From Cardiocondyla obscurior (taxonomy: Eukaryota; Arthropoda; Insecta; Hymenoptera; Formicidae): 64,000 nt of DNA. The position numbers and the translations under genes are program-made. The stretch is taken from NCBI RefSeq assembly GCF_019399895.1, contig NC_091875.1, positions 4,278,001 to 4,342,000 on the forward strand. The letters are read 5' to 3'. A model generated the notes under the pieces. The model made no database searches, was not told the origin of the DNA, and saw nothing but the letters and a program-made list of their open reading frames with translations. Below, in pieces: positions 24,734 to 35,400 of the stretch. The stretch's first letter is position 1. Each line of letters opens with the position of its first letter.

Positions 24734-27700
24734 TCATTCCATAGGTACGTTCATCTCTGCCAGGCTGTGCCACGCTAAATGTCGATGATCCGGATACTTG
24801 ATTGCGTCTAACCAATGTCGCAAGCGCGCTCCTTTGCTGCCACAACCTAACATAAGACCGCCTGTAAATTGTAAAAATGGATGATAAGGTATATTTTATA
24901 CGAATTTAAAAAAAATATGTTCAGAACTTGTTAGAAGAGATATACGATAGGTCACAGTACCCAGATAGTCATTACTCTTCCCGAAGTCCTTGTCCCATAC
25001 AGACAAGCATAAAGTTAGCTTCATTAACTCTGTCAAGCGAGTCGGGAAAATAAATTCTTCGTTCCACTTTGGATTCAGCGTTTTTCGTTTGATGCTCGTG
25101 CTTTGTGACCCGCGGCCAGCTGTTTTTTTCCCTGTTAATTTTTTGGCAGTAGCGCGAGCGGTCGAATAATCTAGGAACCGTTGCTGCCGATGATTGTCAG
25201 TCGCATCTTCAACGAGTGCCAGTTTGACGAACGGATCAGAAAATCCGTTGCTGTCCATAGGCAGGAGATTCGTAGCGCAATGAATCGTGACTAATAGCGC
25301 ACGTCGACGCGTGCAGTAGCTCAGACTTATCTGTATCTGCCCGCGACTTGAACACATACCCCAAGTTTCCTCTTCGTTGTCCACCTACACGTTGATAAAA
25401 TGTATCTTATATCTTAAAAATTTTTATATATTTTTATCATACAAATTATGCATAAACTTATCTTTTGAGTAAATAGTATATTAAATAAAAATATTACTCG
25501 TTATGCTTATCATATTCAATAAAAAAAAAAATTAATTTAATTACGAGTAAAATTATTAGTTTTAATTAAGGTATTTTTGTATTGAACGTACTGGATAATG
25601 AGCTTGTAGAGGAACTTTGTAATATCTCGTTTGATATGGTAGCAATTCACGTAGAGGAAATCTTGCTTCTCCCAGAAAGTCTTGGCCTGAGGGATCGTCT
25701 TGGATAACTAAGATGTGTAGCGCCTTACCGGTCGAAATCTATCGTGAAAGATTTTTAGCTATGTTTATCGTTACAAATAAATTGATATTTATATTATAAT
25801 ATTGATTCTTACATCGGTTTCCGTCGTTCCGTAAAAGTTCACCGTTTCGTTAAATTCAGGATCGCGCGTCTTGTGTACCGTCTTCGTTCGCAGTCGTCTG
25901 CTCGTCGATACTTTTCCGATGGGTAATATGTTTAGCTTGCAAAAAGGATCGGCGAGGCCTTGAATATCCATGGGCCTTAGCCGACGTGCACGTTCCACTT
26001 TGCACTGGAGGCACTGATCTGCTGGGTCGTATCGCAAGGAGACTTCGAGAGTTCCATAATCTTGTCCCGTTTCTGTTTTAATTAATACTTGTTAGCAATT
26101 TTATATGCTTGATGTTTTCAAGTTAGATTAAACTACGCACAACTTGATTGGCTCTATAGTTGTTGTACAGTTGTATCTATTTAATTAATTTATTTAATGA
26201 ATTATTTTATATTTTTTAATACCTAGGCAATTTTATTTTATTACTACTAAAGGATTTTTATCAACCTGGTCGGTATTCCGGAGTTTTTAACACTTTCACT
26301 TGGCTGTTTTTGCGGGTGCTGGAAGAGCTGTCTTGATCTAAAGATCTGCTTGCTTCTCGTTCTGCATTCTTCTCTTGAAGAATCTTGCCTATAGTCTGGA
26401 ACTCGACTGGTGTAGTTGGCGTTGTCGCAGGTGTCTTTAATCTACGAGACAATGTAATTCATCGCGTAAATTTGAGTTCTCACTTCGCTCGTTAGTCTTA
26501 CCTTACCTGAGAGATTGTACCTGAGAGCCTTTTGATCGGTTTAGAGATGTAGAAGCGTCTTTGCGAGCCTCATCGAGTTCATCTTCGTCGTCATCCGCCT
26601 CATTAGCCTTCTCGTCATCTACGAAAATGTCTTCAAAGGACACGCGATGCTCCACTTGCAATTCGTTTGGGCTCTTGCCGCTTGCTTTCGAGCGAGGAGT
26701 GCCAATTGAGCCCGTGGGTGAGAGTCTGCTGCATTGAGACGCGATTGAAAGGCAAGACTTGTCCAGCCTATCGGAGCTAGCGTCCTCGCGATAGCCAGAA
26801 GGTGACAAACCGTTTGGTCTTCCTCGAGGACTTCTTGGTGACGAGGTACTGGTTGCAGGACTTGAAATTGTCAATTTGGTAGGGGTGCTTTCACGATTGC
26901 TTGACAAATTTGTAGGCGAGTGACCGCGAGCTACTGCGAATCGTCTCGTTGCATCGTCGTCGGAAGAAGAATCTTGAGCATCAGTTGAATCCAAGGACCT
27001 ACACGGGCCGCCTATTGTCCATGTCGATGTTCTGTGACCAGGTCGAGACCACCCTCGTTCCTAAAAATGTGTATTATTATTTCGATGTACTATTCTATCT
27101 AAAAAAATGGGTGTTATGCGAGCGTCGAGCATGTCTCATTTTTCTGCTTTAGGGAAAGACGCCTCGAGTTCGCCGAGTGTATTAAATTTTTTTTAATTTT
27201 GTTATTTAAATTAGTAAAAGCTTAACTTTATTTATCTACATCCATTTATTTAATTAAATATTTTTTAGACAAGAGAAGTCAATATATTTTTTTTTACGTG
27301 AATAATTGGAAAATAGAAAAAGCATGATGTAATTGAATTCTGACATAAATTTAATTATAGTTCTTTTTTTTAACTCTTTGTAAAACAAGTTATTCGTAGA
27401 ATTTTGGTTGTATTAATTTAATTAAAAGTAAAGTTCTTTTTTTTTATATCAAAAATAGTTCTTTTTTCAGTAGAAGCCAACTTTTAATTAACGTAAAGAT
27501 AAAAAAATTAAAAAATTGATATTTTCCATAATCTGAATGAAACTGTTGAAAGGCAATGTCAATATCAATATATTAATATAAAAATTTTTCTCATTTTCTT
27601 TTTTTGGAAATTTCTATTTCGACATTCTCTCTCTTTCTCTTCTTCGCGTACCTTCTTTTCCGGTAAAATATATTTCGGCATGCCTTTGAAGAACCAAGCG

Positions 27701-30700
27701 CCGCTTTTCTTCCACATCTCTCTCGTCTCAGCGCAAATTCGGCAGAGGAACTGCTTCTGTCCGTTGCCATGAGATCTCTGTACGATCCTTTGAACACCTG
27801 TTCGTTCCTGAGCGAATTTCATGACGCGTAACGAACCGCGCGATGAAGTAGTTGCGTCGCTTTCGTCACCGCTTGCTTTTGATGGATTAAGTCTAGTGGC
27901 CTCGATGCCACACTTCTGACAGATGTATTTACGGCAGTCTTTGCATGGATTCGCGCTCGCCCCTAGCACCGCGCCGAATTTTTCGCCGCAAAGTGCACAC
28001 GAGCAAACGCAACGAGCTCCACCAGAGCATCGCCTTCCGCACCCACGTCTCTCGTTCGATCTATTCGATGTTACGACGCATACGTTCCTCTTCATGTTCT
28101 CCAATCTCTCAACAAGTCTGCCAACTCGCTCTTGCTCTGACAGATCTAAAGCTTCGGCCCTTTGAATCACCTGTGAAAACATCCGCTTAGAATTAGAGAT
28201 TAAAGTAAATCAAATAATTTTAACAAAATTGATTAAGAATTATCGCTGCATAGTGAACACTTACTTTCTTAAAAAAAAAAAGAATAAAAAAAATTTATAT
28301 TTAAGTTAGAATAGAATAACATTATATATCATTAAATTATTCCTTGAATTTTTTTTCTTTGCTATAAATACAGTCACATCGGTTATATTTTTCAACTGTA
28401 TTTTTATGATCAAGTACAAATCTATTTAAATTTACTTTTCTGTAATACGAGAATTTAAATATATCCAAAAGATATTTTTCTTTTATGAATGAATCTCGAT
28501 TCCTGCTTTAATAATTATAACCATCCACGTGGCTTCTCGGTAAAAATACGTAGATAAAAGTTGCATAATTAAGTGAACAAAAAAAAAAAAAAGAAAAAAA
28601 GAGAACGTAATCAAGTCGCTATTTTATACAGAGTGTTCCAGGATTGGTTGTGACAACGCTCGTGAGATGATATTATAGATAAAGCGTTTTTTCTAATCAC
28701 AACCATGATGTAAAATTTTTTTCATTTGCATAATAGAACGTATGAGCTCGATGTACGAGAAGAAAATAGCACGTGTTCTCGTCGCCGATATTTAGTGAAC
28801 GAACCGCAGTCGGTTCCTCGGCTTTATTTCGCGAGTGCCGCAAAGTTTCGCGCAATTTAATTCACCACGAATACTATGCAGGTTGACGGGCGATTGAAAA
28901 TTATTACATGAATTACTTGAACGGGAGTGCCGCGAGGGTCGCGCGAATAATATAAGTTTAAATCCGCGAGTTTTGCGAGTGACCTGTGCGCAGGAAGAAG
29001 TGACCTAACATTCTGAGAGGAGGAGGAGGCCTCGGAGAGGCATCATGCTTCGGCGGAGCAACGTTAAAGTAAGCACAACTTTTTATTTATATAAAATTTG
29101 TAGTTTTTTTTTTGCTAATTATCTTGGATAACTTTGTCGTTTGGGTAAGAATTGAAATAAAGAATTTAATAATCAGGATCAGGAAAGAAAGAAATTTTAC
29201 ATTTTATGAAAATTGAATTTATTAGAGATCTTCGGACAGTAGATAACTTTACGTTTCGCTATTTAATTAAAGAACATAATTAGAGGCACGTGCAATTTTT
29301 TTTTTTTTTAATGGCGAAAATTATTTTGTTTCTACAATTTATATTTTATATTTTTATGTTACAGATTTGTCGTTGCTGCGTTGCTGTAACTCCGCCGCTG
29401 CACATCGAATCGGTGAGTCAATAATATTTTTTTACGATGCGTTTCAATGTCAGAATCATAGGAAATTGTACAGATTGTAAAATAAAATAAAAAAAAATTA
29501 TAATATCAACCAACGTTAAATTAAATGTACATACGCACAAACATTTAAACATAAAAATCCATCATTTGCAGTCAAAGTACAAGGTCGTGATAATAATTAA
29601 AATTTACAAAATAATTAAAATTAAATTGATATTGCTCTCGCAGCCCGAAGTGTGTCAAACGAGAGAACCAATCGCGGAAAAATGGCAAAATAAATTCGAT
29701 TCGATATAATACGATTTTTTAAAGATACGATAAATTTCAATTGTTGTTTGAAACTCTGTTCAACTATGCAGTTTCTCGATGAAGATGAAAGGGTAAAAGT
29801 TGCATAATTAAGTAAACAAGATAGAATATAATATTGCCAGGAATATTTTTGTCTACATAAAAAAGAGCTTTGAAATTATTCAATAGTGTAATAATAATTA
29901 GAAATAGGCTTCTTCTTGCAGCCTGCATTTCTCTTTTTTATTTTATTGAACTTCTCATGCTTCAAAGTTTAATTAACAGTATACTATATTGTAGGATTTT
30001 ATTACGTTAATTATTAAAATATTTGAAGAAGTATGCAAGTAACGAACATAATTATTCGTTTTATAACGTAATATTTTTAAATATTTTAATATAAAATATA
30101 TAAATATCTGCTTAGTCTTATTAAAGAAAATTTTATTCATATTACCCGAGTGAAAATTGATTCCCACCGTTACCTAATAATTAGCTAGCCAATTCGTGGT
30201 TTATCTCGTGGTTGTCTAGCAAAACTGTCCAGTAATGAGCCAGAAATGTAACGTTCGAATCGTCCGAGTACCACACAATTATTTATAATTAATGACGGGC
30301 TAAAAAAAGCTAGATATCTGAACGTTTTTCGCCGCGTACTATTCTACTACTACGCGACTTGACCTATCCCTACGCGCGCTCGACTGCCCAGACTGGTGGT
30401 CGCCGGGCCCGTTGACCGCCGCGGTAGCGTGAGCACGTGCGTGTGTCAACATCTGGCCGGCAGGTTTCGCGTTCCAAGTTCGCAAAGTGGAGGACGCGCG
30501 GGCGGCGGGCGGCGAGAACCGGTTTGCCTGGCGAATTCGGTAGTCGAGCGAACGTAGCGTAAGGTCAGAACAACAACAGTAAACAAGTACGCGGAGAAAA
30601 AAAAAAGATATCTATTTAGATACATGGTCCGCGCTGGACAGTGACTAGACGACCGGTGCTAGACAGATTTTATTTTATTCTTTTTTAAATGACAACTTTA

Positions 30701-31409
30701 TTTCTCGAAGATATTCACTAAATTATAAATACTCTCTTATAATTTATGACTAGTGCCAAGGTGGTTATTAATTAAGAAATATATTTAATCCGCGCGATCT
30801 AACCACTAGCTGCGAAGTCAGATTAGCTAGATAAATTTTCACTCGGATATACATATAATATTTATATATATTGAAATAGAAATCGATAAATCGGTAAAAA
30901 AAAAGAAAAAAAAGAAAGCTGAAATGTAAAATCGTAAAAATGTAATATTCCTATGAAGTTTACCTGGATAATAGCTTGTCGTTCATCGTCACTGAGCAAG
31001 TAAGATTGTCCGCAACGATTAGAACTGCTCGTGCAGGAATTTGGATATTGACCCCACCCGTGCGATTCGAAAGATCCTGTTTTCACAGACCATCCTGTTC
31101 GCAGCCTGTTTGTCAAAGTTTTAAGTATTCAAAAACACTTTGCAATTAAATTATTATTGGTAATACATTTAAAATCACACGCTCGATTGTGCGTCTTCGA
31201 AAGAACATGCGTTTATATTTTTCTTATTAAACGTGAGAGTTTAGTTTGCATCGTTGTTCAAACATTCCTAACTTTTTTTTAGCTGTTAATATTAAAACTT
31301 ACAAAATTAATGTCGAAACTGTTAATATTAAAACTCACTTGGCTCGTAATGCTAATTGTCGATCGCTCGGGCAAACCCATCTACCACCACGTGCTATTGG
31401 TTCATCCAT
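24734..31409 (-). CDS. Rph: Rabphilin (Rab3/Rab27 effector with two C2 domains)
   Basis: Nine minus-strand coding exons: 31409-31339, 31105-30964, 28170-27652, 27060-26507, 26441-26266, 26072-25813, 25738-25592, 25384-24961 and 24861-24734. All are GT-AG; the phases sum to 806 codons plus TGA. N-terminus: RWVCPSDRQLALRAKLRTGW, the insect rabphilin signature. Rab-binding helix: SEQERVGRLVERLENMKRN (about 82-100). FYVE-type zinc finger with CxxC pairs at about 129-132, 147-150, 155-158 and 214-217, then SGAWFFKG (227-234), the Rab-contacting motif. A Ser/Pro-rich acidic linker fills about 245-488. C2A (about 493-620) keeps its calcium aspartates (PMDIQGLADPF; QDDPSGQDF). C2B (about 638-790) has PMDSNGFSDPF and WDKDFGKSNDYLGG. 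The protein docks on synaptic or secretory vesicles through Rab GTPases and binds phospholipid in a calcium-dependent way. The zinc finger and C2B both carry inserts relative to vertebrate rabphilin. Confidence 0.96.
28629..28705. mobile_element. Possible decayed transposon end
   Basis: The segment beginning CAGAGTGTTCCAGGATTGG resembles the terminal sequences seen at ends of several insect DNA transposons, and GATTGGTTGTGAC near its left side is partly complementary to TAATCACAACCA on its right side. No element body or coding remnant is present. This is a weak call. Confidence 0.25.
29045..29709 (+). CDS. Candidate micropeptide gene, three exons, 45 codons, antisense in a rabphilin intron
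   Basis: Not recognised. Three short exons, 29045-29068, 29365-29412 and 29644-29709, each a whole number of codons (8, 16, 22 with the stop), with good splice sites: AAA|GTAAGC, TTACAG|AT, TCG|GTGAGT, CTCGCAG|CC. The joined frame starts MLRRSNVKICRCC and ends QNKFDSI before TAA. The ATG follows 250 bases of CpG-rich DNA that would serve as promoter and 5' UTR. The N-terminus is basic with a CRCC cysteine cluster; no signal peptide or membrane segment is evident. It is transcribed opposite to rabphilin. It could equally be the 5' end of a longer gene whose later exons I did not find, a lncRNA with a chance frame, or a fortuitous combination of splice-like sites. Confidence 0.35.
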
Positions 31410-34400
31410 TTCGCCACGACTTTATTGTCTAGAACGTACCGTTTGCCTCTCTTTTTCCTTTTCCTTTTCTTTCTCCCTTCTTTTTTTCTCTTCGCATAGA
31501 ATCAGTCTATCTGCAACAATAAGTACAATGCGTTGCACGTATACGTATACATTTTCTTTCGTTTAAAATTCTTCGTGAACGTTGGGAACATAATATTTCT
31601 TTTTAAATCCAGGGGAGAGATAAAATATTACAATAAAAAATTAGAATATCGAAATCACCAACCTTTAATCTGATAAATATACCATTTGTAGAAAAGCACC
31701 GCAGCATCCGGAAGCCACATGAAAACCGGTTTTCCCCCGAGGCAAATTGAACTAGCACTCAGCGGGCTTCCCTGTAAGATTAATTGTTTCTTCTATAAAC
31801 TTAATTTAGATCTTGAATAAGAGCATGTTTAAAGAACAGAAATTAATTTGCGCGCGTGGATTTTATAACAGTATTTTTACTTACATTTTATATCACGCTG
31901 ATATAGTATTAGCGCAATAAAAAATATAAGTATTTGTCAACAAGTTTATTCCTTTTTGAAAAAAAAATTCTTTTTTCATCAGCTATAATAATAACTTGCG
32001 TATATTGTTACTCTGTGCATTTTCTCTTCGCGCGTACAACGCAGCCCACCGGGTTCGGTGATTCCGTCTAAGTTTGTCATTTTCCGAATATTAATGCGTT
32101 CAGCTTAAGCGCGCGTATCGACATGTACGACGTGAATTGTTATCACTCACTCTCCCCTCCCGGTAGACAATTTTTTTTTTTTCCGGGCGTAGGACGCCGC
32201 AACGCCTACGTTCCTTCGTTTATTTTTCTGTTCGGCATACGACCGTAATCCCCGCCGTTCTCTACTGGGACTCGAGGAAATTAGAAATATTCGAGGAACG
32301 GCGGCGGGAATGTACAGGCAGGAGATGCGCGCTTCGAACCTATCACAGGAAATCTGATATCAGCTATCACAAACGTGGTTTCAAAATGTGCTTCCGCGCC
32401 AGCGATATTATCGCGTTTCAGTGATAGCTTTTACAAGCGTGCGCTGCTTGAATTGTCGCATATTCGTCGCGTAAAATGGAGGAAACGATGTTTGGTATTC
32501 ATGCAAACCGTTCCGATGGAACAGTAGCACGATACGGCGCCTATTTGAAATTCTCGCTTTGCGAGAAAGGGAAGTTATTGAGAATCGATACAATCATAAA
32601 AAGCCATTATTCTGCTCTTTAATATTTTTAAAAGGGAAATAAATGTAAAAATTTCAAAATACGCAGGATTTTTCATGGAAGCTCATATAAAATTGTAATC
32701 ATATTTTTATTAGTTCGCTTGGTTTATTCATCCGACGCTCATTGCAATGCGTTGACGCATCTCGGCTCGATATTGGCTTTTAAACGAGTTATGACATGTG
32801 AGAACAAGGGAAATAATGTGTAGAATCGCATTTCTCAAGGTAATGTGAATATAACAAGAAAAATGAGGCCGCAAAGTTTGTTTCTTCAACTTACAAAGTT
32901 GTATAAATCGATGGTTGCTTCTCACTCCCAACCATTGTGACATATTTAGCACCGGTTACGAATTTTCAACGTTAATGGACATAAAACTGATTTTACGCCA
33001 CACAAATTTCTTATCTCCACCATATATATTATTAATTTATCAATAGTTAAACTTCGAACATATATGTCAACTTACATTTATAATGTTGCCGAATAAATTT
33101 CAAAAGCTATTCTCATTTCAAAGCATGACACTTTAAACAATTTAAACTATGCAGCATCATTCTTTAAGTAAAAAAAAAAATTAAAAAAAAAAACGCGCCA
33201 ATTGTTTTGTTTGAAAAGCAAATAAGTTAAAAATTGAAAGCGCTAGAAGGAGAAAAACGGAGATTCACGAATGTCTCGCCTTCTCGTTTTTTGGTACGGA
33301 GCATAAAATGCACGTACGCGTTCGCGAAAACATTCGCACAGACTTGTGCGCGGATGCAAGTTTCTCACAGAAAATTCGATAAACTCGCCGCGTCGTCTTG
33401 CTATCTGCTGCCATTGTTCATCGCGCGTTACTCGCTATCATATGGTTCACTGCGGTAAAGGGAACAAAGGAACTTTCAACGAAAGTGGCTATATTTGCCC
33501 CGCAGAATCGATACTCCCATGGTGCATACCTCCGTAGGCTCTCTCCCTAAGTCTTTCACACTTTTCTTATTACAGCGGTATGTATGCGCCGCGCCGTGAA
33601 CGCGTGTCACGTTAAAAAGAGGGGTATAAAGCGATTGAAACCAAAGAGTCTATCGGGGGAAAGGAAAATAGAGAGACGTACGTACGTGCCGAAGTTCGTT
33701 GTCGATGTGACTCTTCGAGCACCCGAGATTTTCCTTAGCGAGTGTCTGTCGCGTGGCGGACGGCTAGCCCCGGGGATAAAAAAAAAAAAAGAAGCCAAAT
33801 TGAGTGCGATTGCGTTATGTTGATGCCGACAATTAATCGATGACGCTCGCATCGACATTGTGTGCGTACCGCTCGCATCGAACGCGAGTAATTACGGCCG
33901 GCTTATTATTAATAATGAAAACAACCGCAGCTTTCCCCGTAACTTTCCATCCGTGGTGTATAAGCCTCGTAATTAAGTAAATTTATCCACTCGATTAAGT
34001 CGCCGTGCGCAAAATTATACATTCGTGTAGCGCGCTGGTTCGCAATTTTTTTTTGTCATTATTTCTTTTTTTAATAACAATCGCGAAATAGTTCGACGGA
34101 TAACTTTGCGTTTATTTAAATGCACATTTGGCGCTTATCGATCAAGAGCGTAGATAAATGTGTTTTCAATGGCTATTGATAACGTATCAATGCTTGTTGG
34201 ACCAAGAGTAACGTGGGACGAATATTCCATATGTCCAAGCATAGCATACTTCAAGCGCCTCTCCCACGTTTAATCGAAACGATCATTAGAAATACAGCAC
34301 AAAATCGCAGGTTCCTTGATGAAGAAATCAAGCCTAAGATTTCTAGAAATATTAATTTGGATAAGATATTTAACTTGTCCACGCACTCACTGATATTGCG

Positions 34401-34550
34401 TGGTGTAACTCAATATTAACGCGATCGAACGTAAGGCGAAAGAATCTAACGTACAGAAGATATAACGTAAAAGGATGACGCAAAAGAAAAAAGAAAAAGA
34501 AAAAAAAAAAAAAAAGGGTCTGAAAGACGTGAACTCACGTCATAATCCAC
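31410..34550. other. Upstream flank of rabphilin, no confirmed gene
   Basis: The rabphilin 5' UTR starts here on the minus strand. A polypyrimidine tract (plus strand, about 31446-31490) and one exon-like minus-strand segment (31663-31771) are seen. CpG-rich patches occur at about 32030-32300 and 33540-33900, but no frame in either resembles a known protein. Confidence 0.4.
31663..31771 (-). other. Exon-like segment upstream of rabphilin (possible 5' UTR or alternative exon)
   Basis: On the minus strand this 109-base segment lies between TCTTACAG and G|GTTGGT, so it could be an exon of a long rabphilin leader. One frame is open throughout (36 codons, beginning GSPLSASSICLGGKPVF) and contains an internal ATG (MWLPDAAVLFYKW). 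Joined to the known rabphilin exons in the predicted phase, that frame ends quickly in a stop, so it would act as an upstream ORF rather than extend rabphilin. The protein is unrecognised. Confidence 0.25.
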
Positions 34551-35400
34551 CGTTTGCAACAGGCTGCAGCTGGTCACGTCACAGGATGCGCGCACGCGTG
34601 CGGTTTAGTCGCTCTTGGCAATTCGTGCTTTTCAGCAATTAATTCGTCGTGCTAATTACGCGCACGTTGCCGGCGCCGCGTTCCCAATTTCCCCTCGGCT
34701 GGCGGTCTCGAGCAATCGAGCAAACAGTCGTTAGGGCTCGTGCCGGGCTTGCCGCGGTGTCGGTCAGCCGACAAGTGGGTACTGATCGAGCCAGTTGCTG
34801 CTGCTGCTAGGTGGTCTGTAGTATACGGTCGCCACTACCTTCAGTTACTGACTCGCGCGCACGACTCCCGCTCGGGACGGGACGCGGGGAAAAGAGAAAC
34901 GTCGAAGGGTGGAAGGTCGGCTTGGGTGGAAGGGTGCGAGGGCTCTTTCCTCGCTCCCGGTACCCCTCGGTTCTCTCTCGCGAGGATGTATCAAACCGTC
35001 AAGCGGAGGGAAAGCAGGGGAGGTTGGGAGGGAGGGAGGGGGAGTGTGAGGCGGCGAAAGAGGGTGGCCGGGTGAAAGGCATACGGAGCGACGGAGGGTG
35101 GCAAGAGGAAGAGGGCTAATATAAAGAGAGGGGTAGTCAGGCGCAACAGGCGCGGATATAGATAAAACGCGAACGGAGGCATATGCCCGTCGTCGACATC
35201 GTCAACGCTCTACCATAATTGAAACTATCCCGCGCGCGTACCGACTTTTCAGCGTATCAGCCGCGACTAGATAATCGTGCAAATTGAACGGCGCGTGGCG
35301 GCAAAGAAGTAGGACATTCTACGATGAATACGACGGCGGCCTCCATACAAAGAGCTATCGTGCTGGGTAGTAATTTCGCTTAAACGTCACGTACGTGGAT
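34551..35400. promoter_or_regulatory. GC-rich, CpG-rich promoter-like island
   Basis: The most GC-rich stretch of the right half, including GCCGGCGCCGCG at about 34669-34680, a strong G-quadruplex-type tract at 35008-35042 and many CpGs. It could be the distal promoter of rabphilin (minus strand, 3.2-4 kb upstream) or a first exon of an unidentified plus-strand gene. A short open frame starting ATGAATACGACGGCG at 35323 runs straight past a possible donor (CTGG|GTAGTA) to a stop, so it does not settle the direction. Confidence 0.45.
35008..35042 (+). other. Putative G-quadruplex tract in promoter-like island
   Basis: At least six G-tracts of three or more (35008-35010, 35017-35020, 35026-35028, 35030-35032, 35034-35036, 35038-35042) with loops of 1-6 bases. 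Confidence 0.7.

Larger units (their letters stand above)
28171..30963. other. Rabphilin intron 2 with a CpG-rich island and antisense signals
   Basis: The longest rabphilin intron (2.8 kb). It contains a CpG-rich island at about 28740-29070, the antisense three-exon candidate gene at 29045-29709, AT-rich DNA, and a second CpG-rich island at about 30330-30660. The islands look like promoters, either internal starts of rabphilin or starts of plus-strand transcripts. A short stretch at 28629-28705 resembles a transposon end. Confidence 0.5.

Noticed and set aside
34740..35119. Overlapping frames in the GC-rich island (about 100-110 codons)
   Set aside because: Gly/Arg/Ser-rich translation of G-tracts in two frames; no conserved feature.
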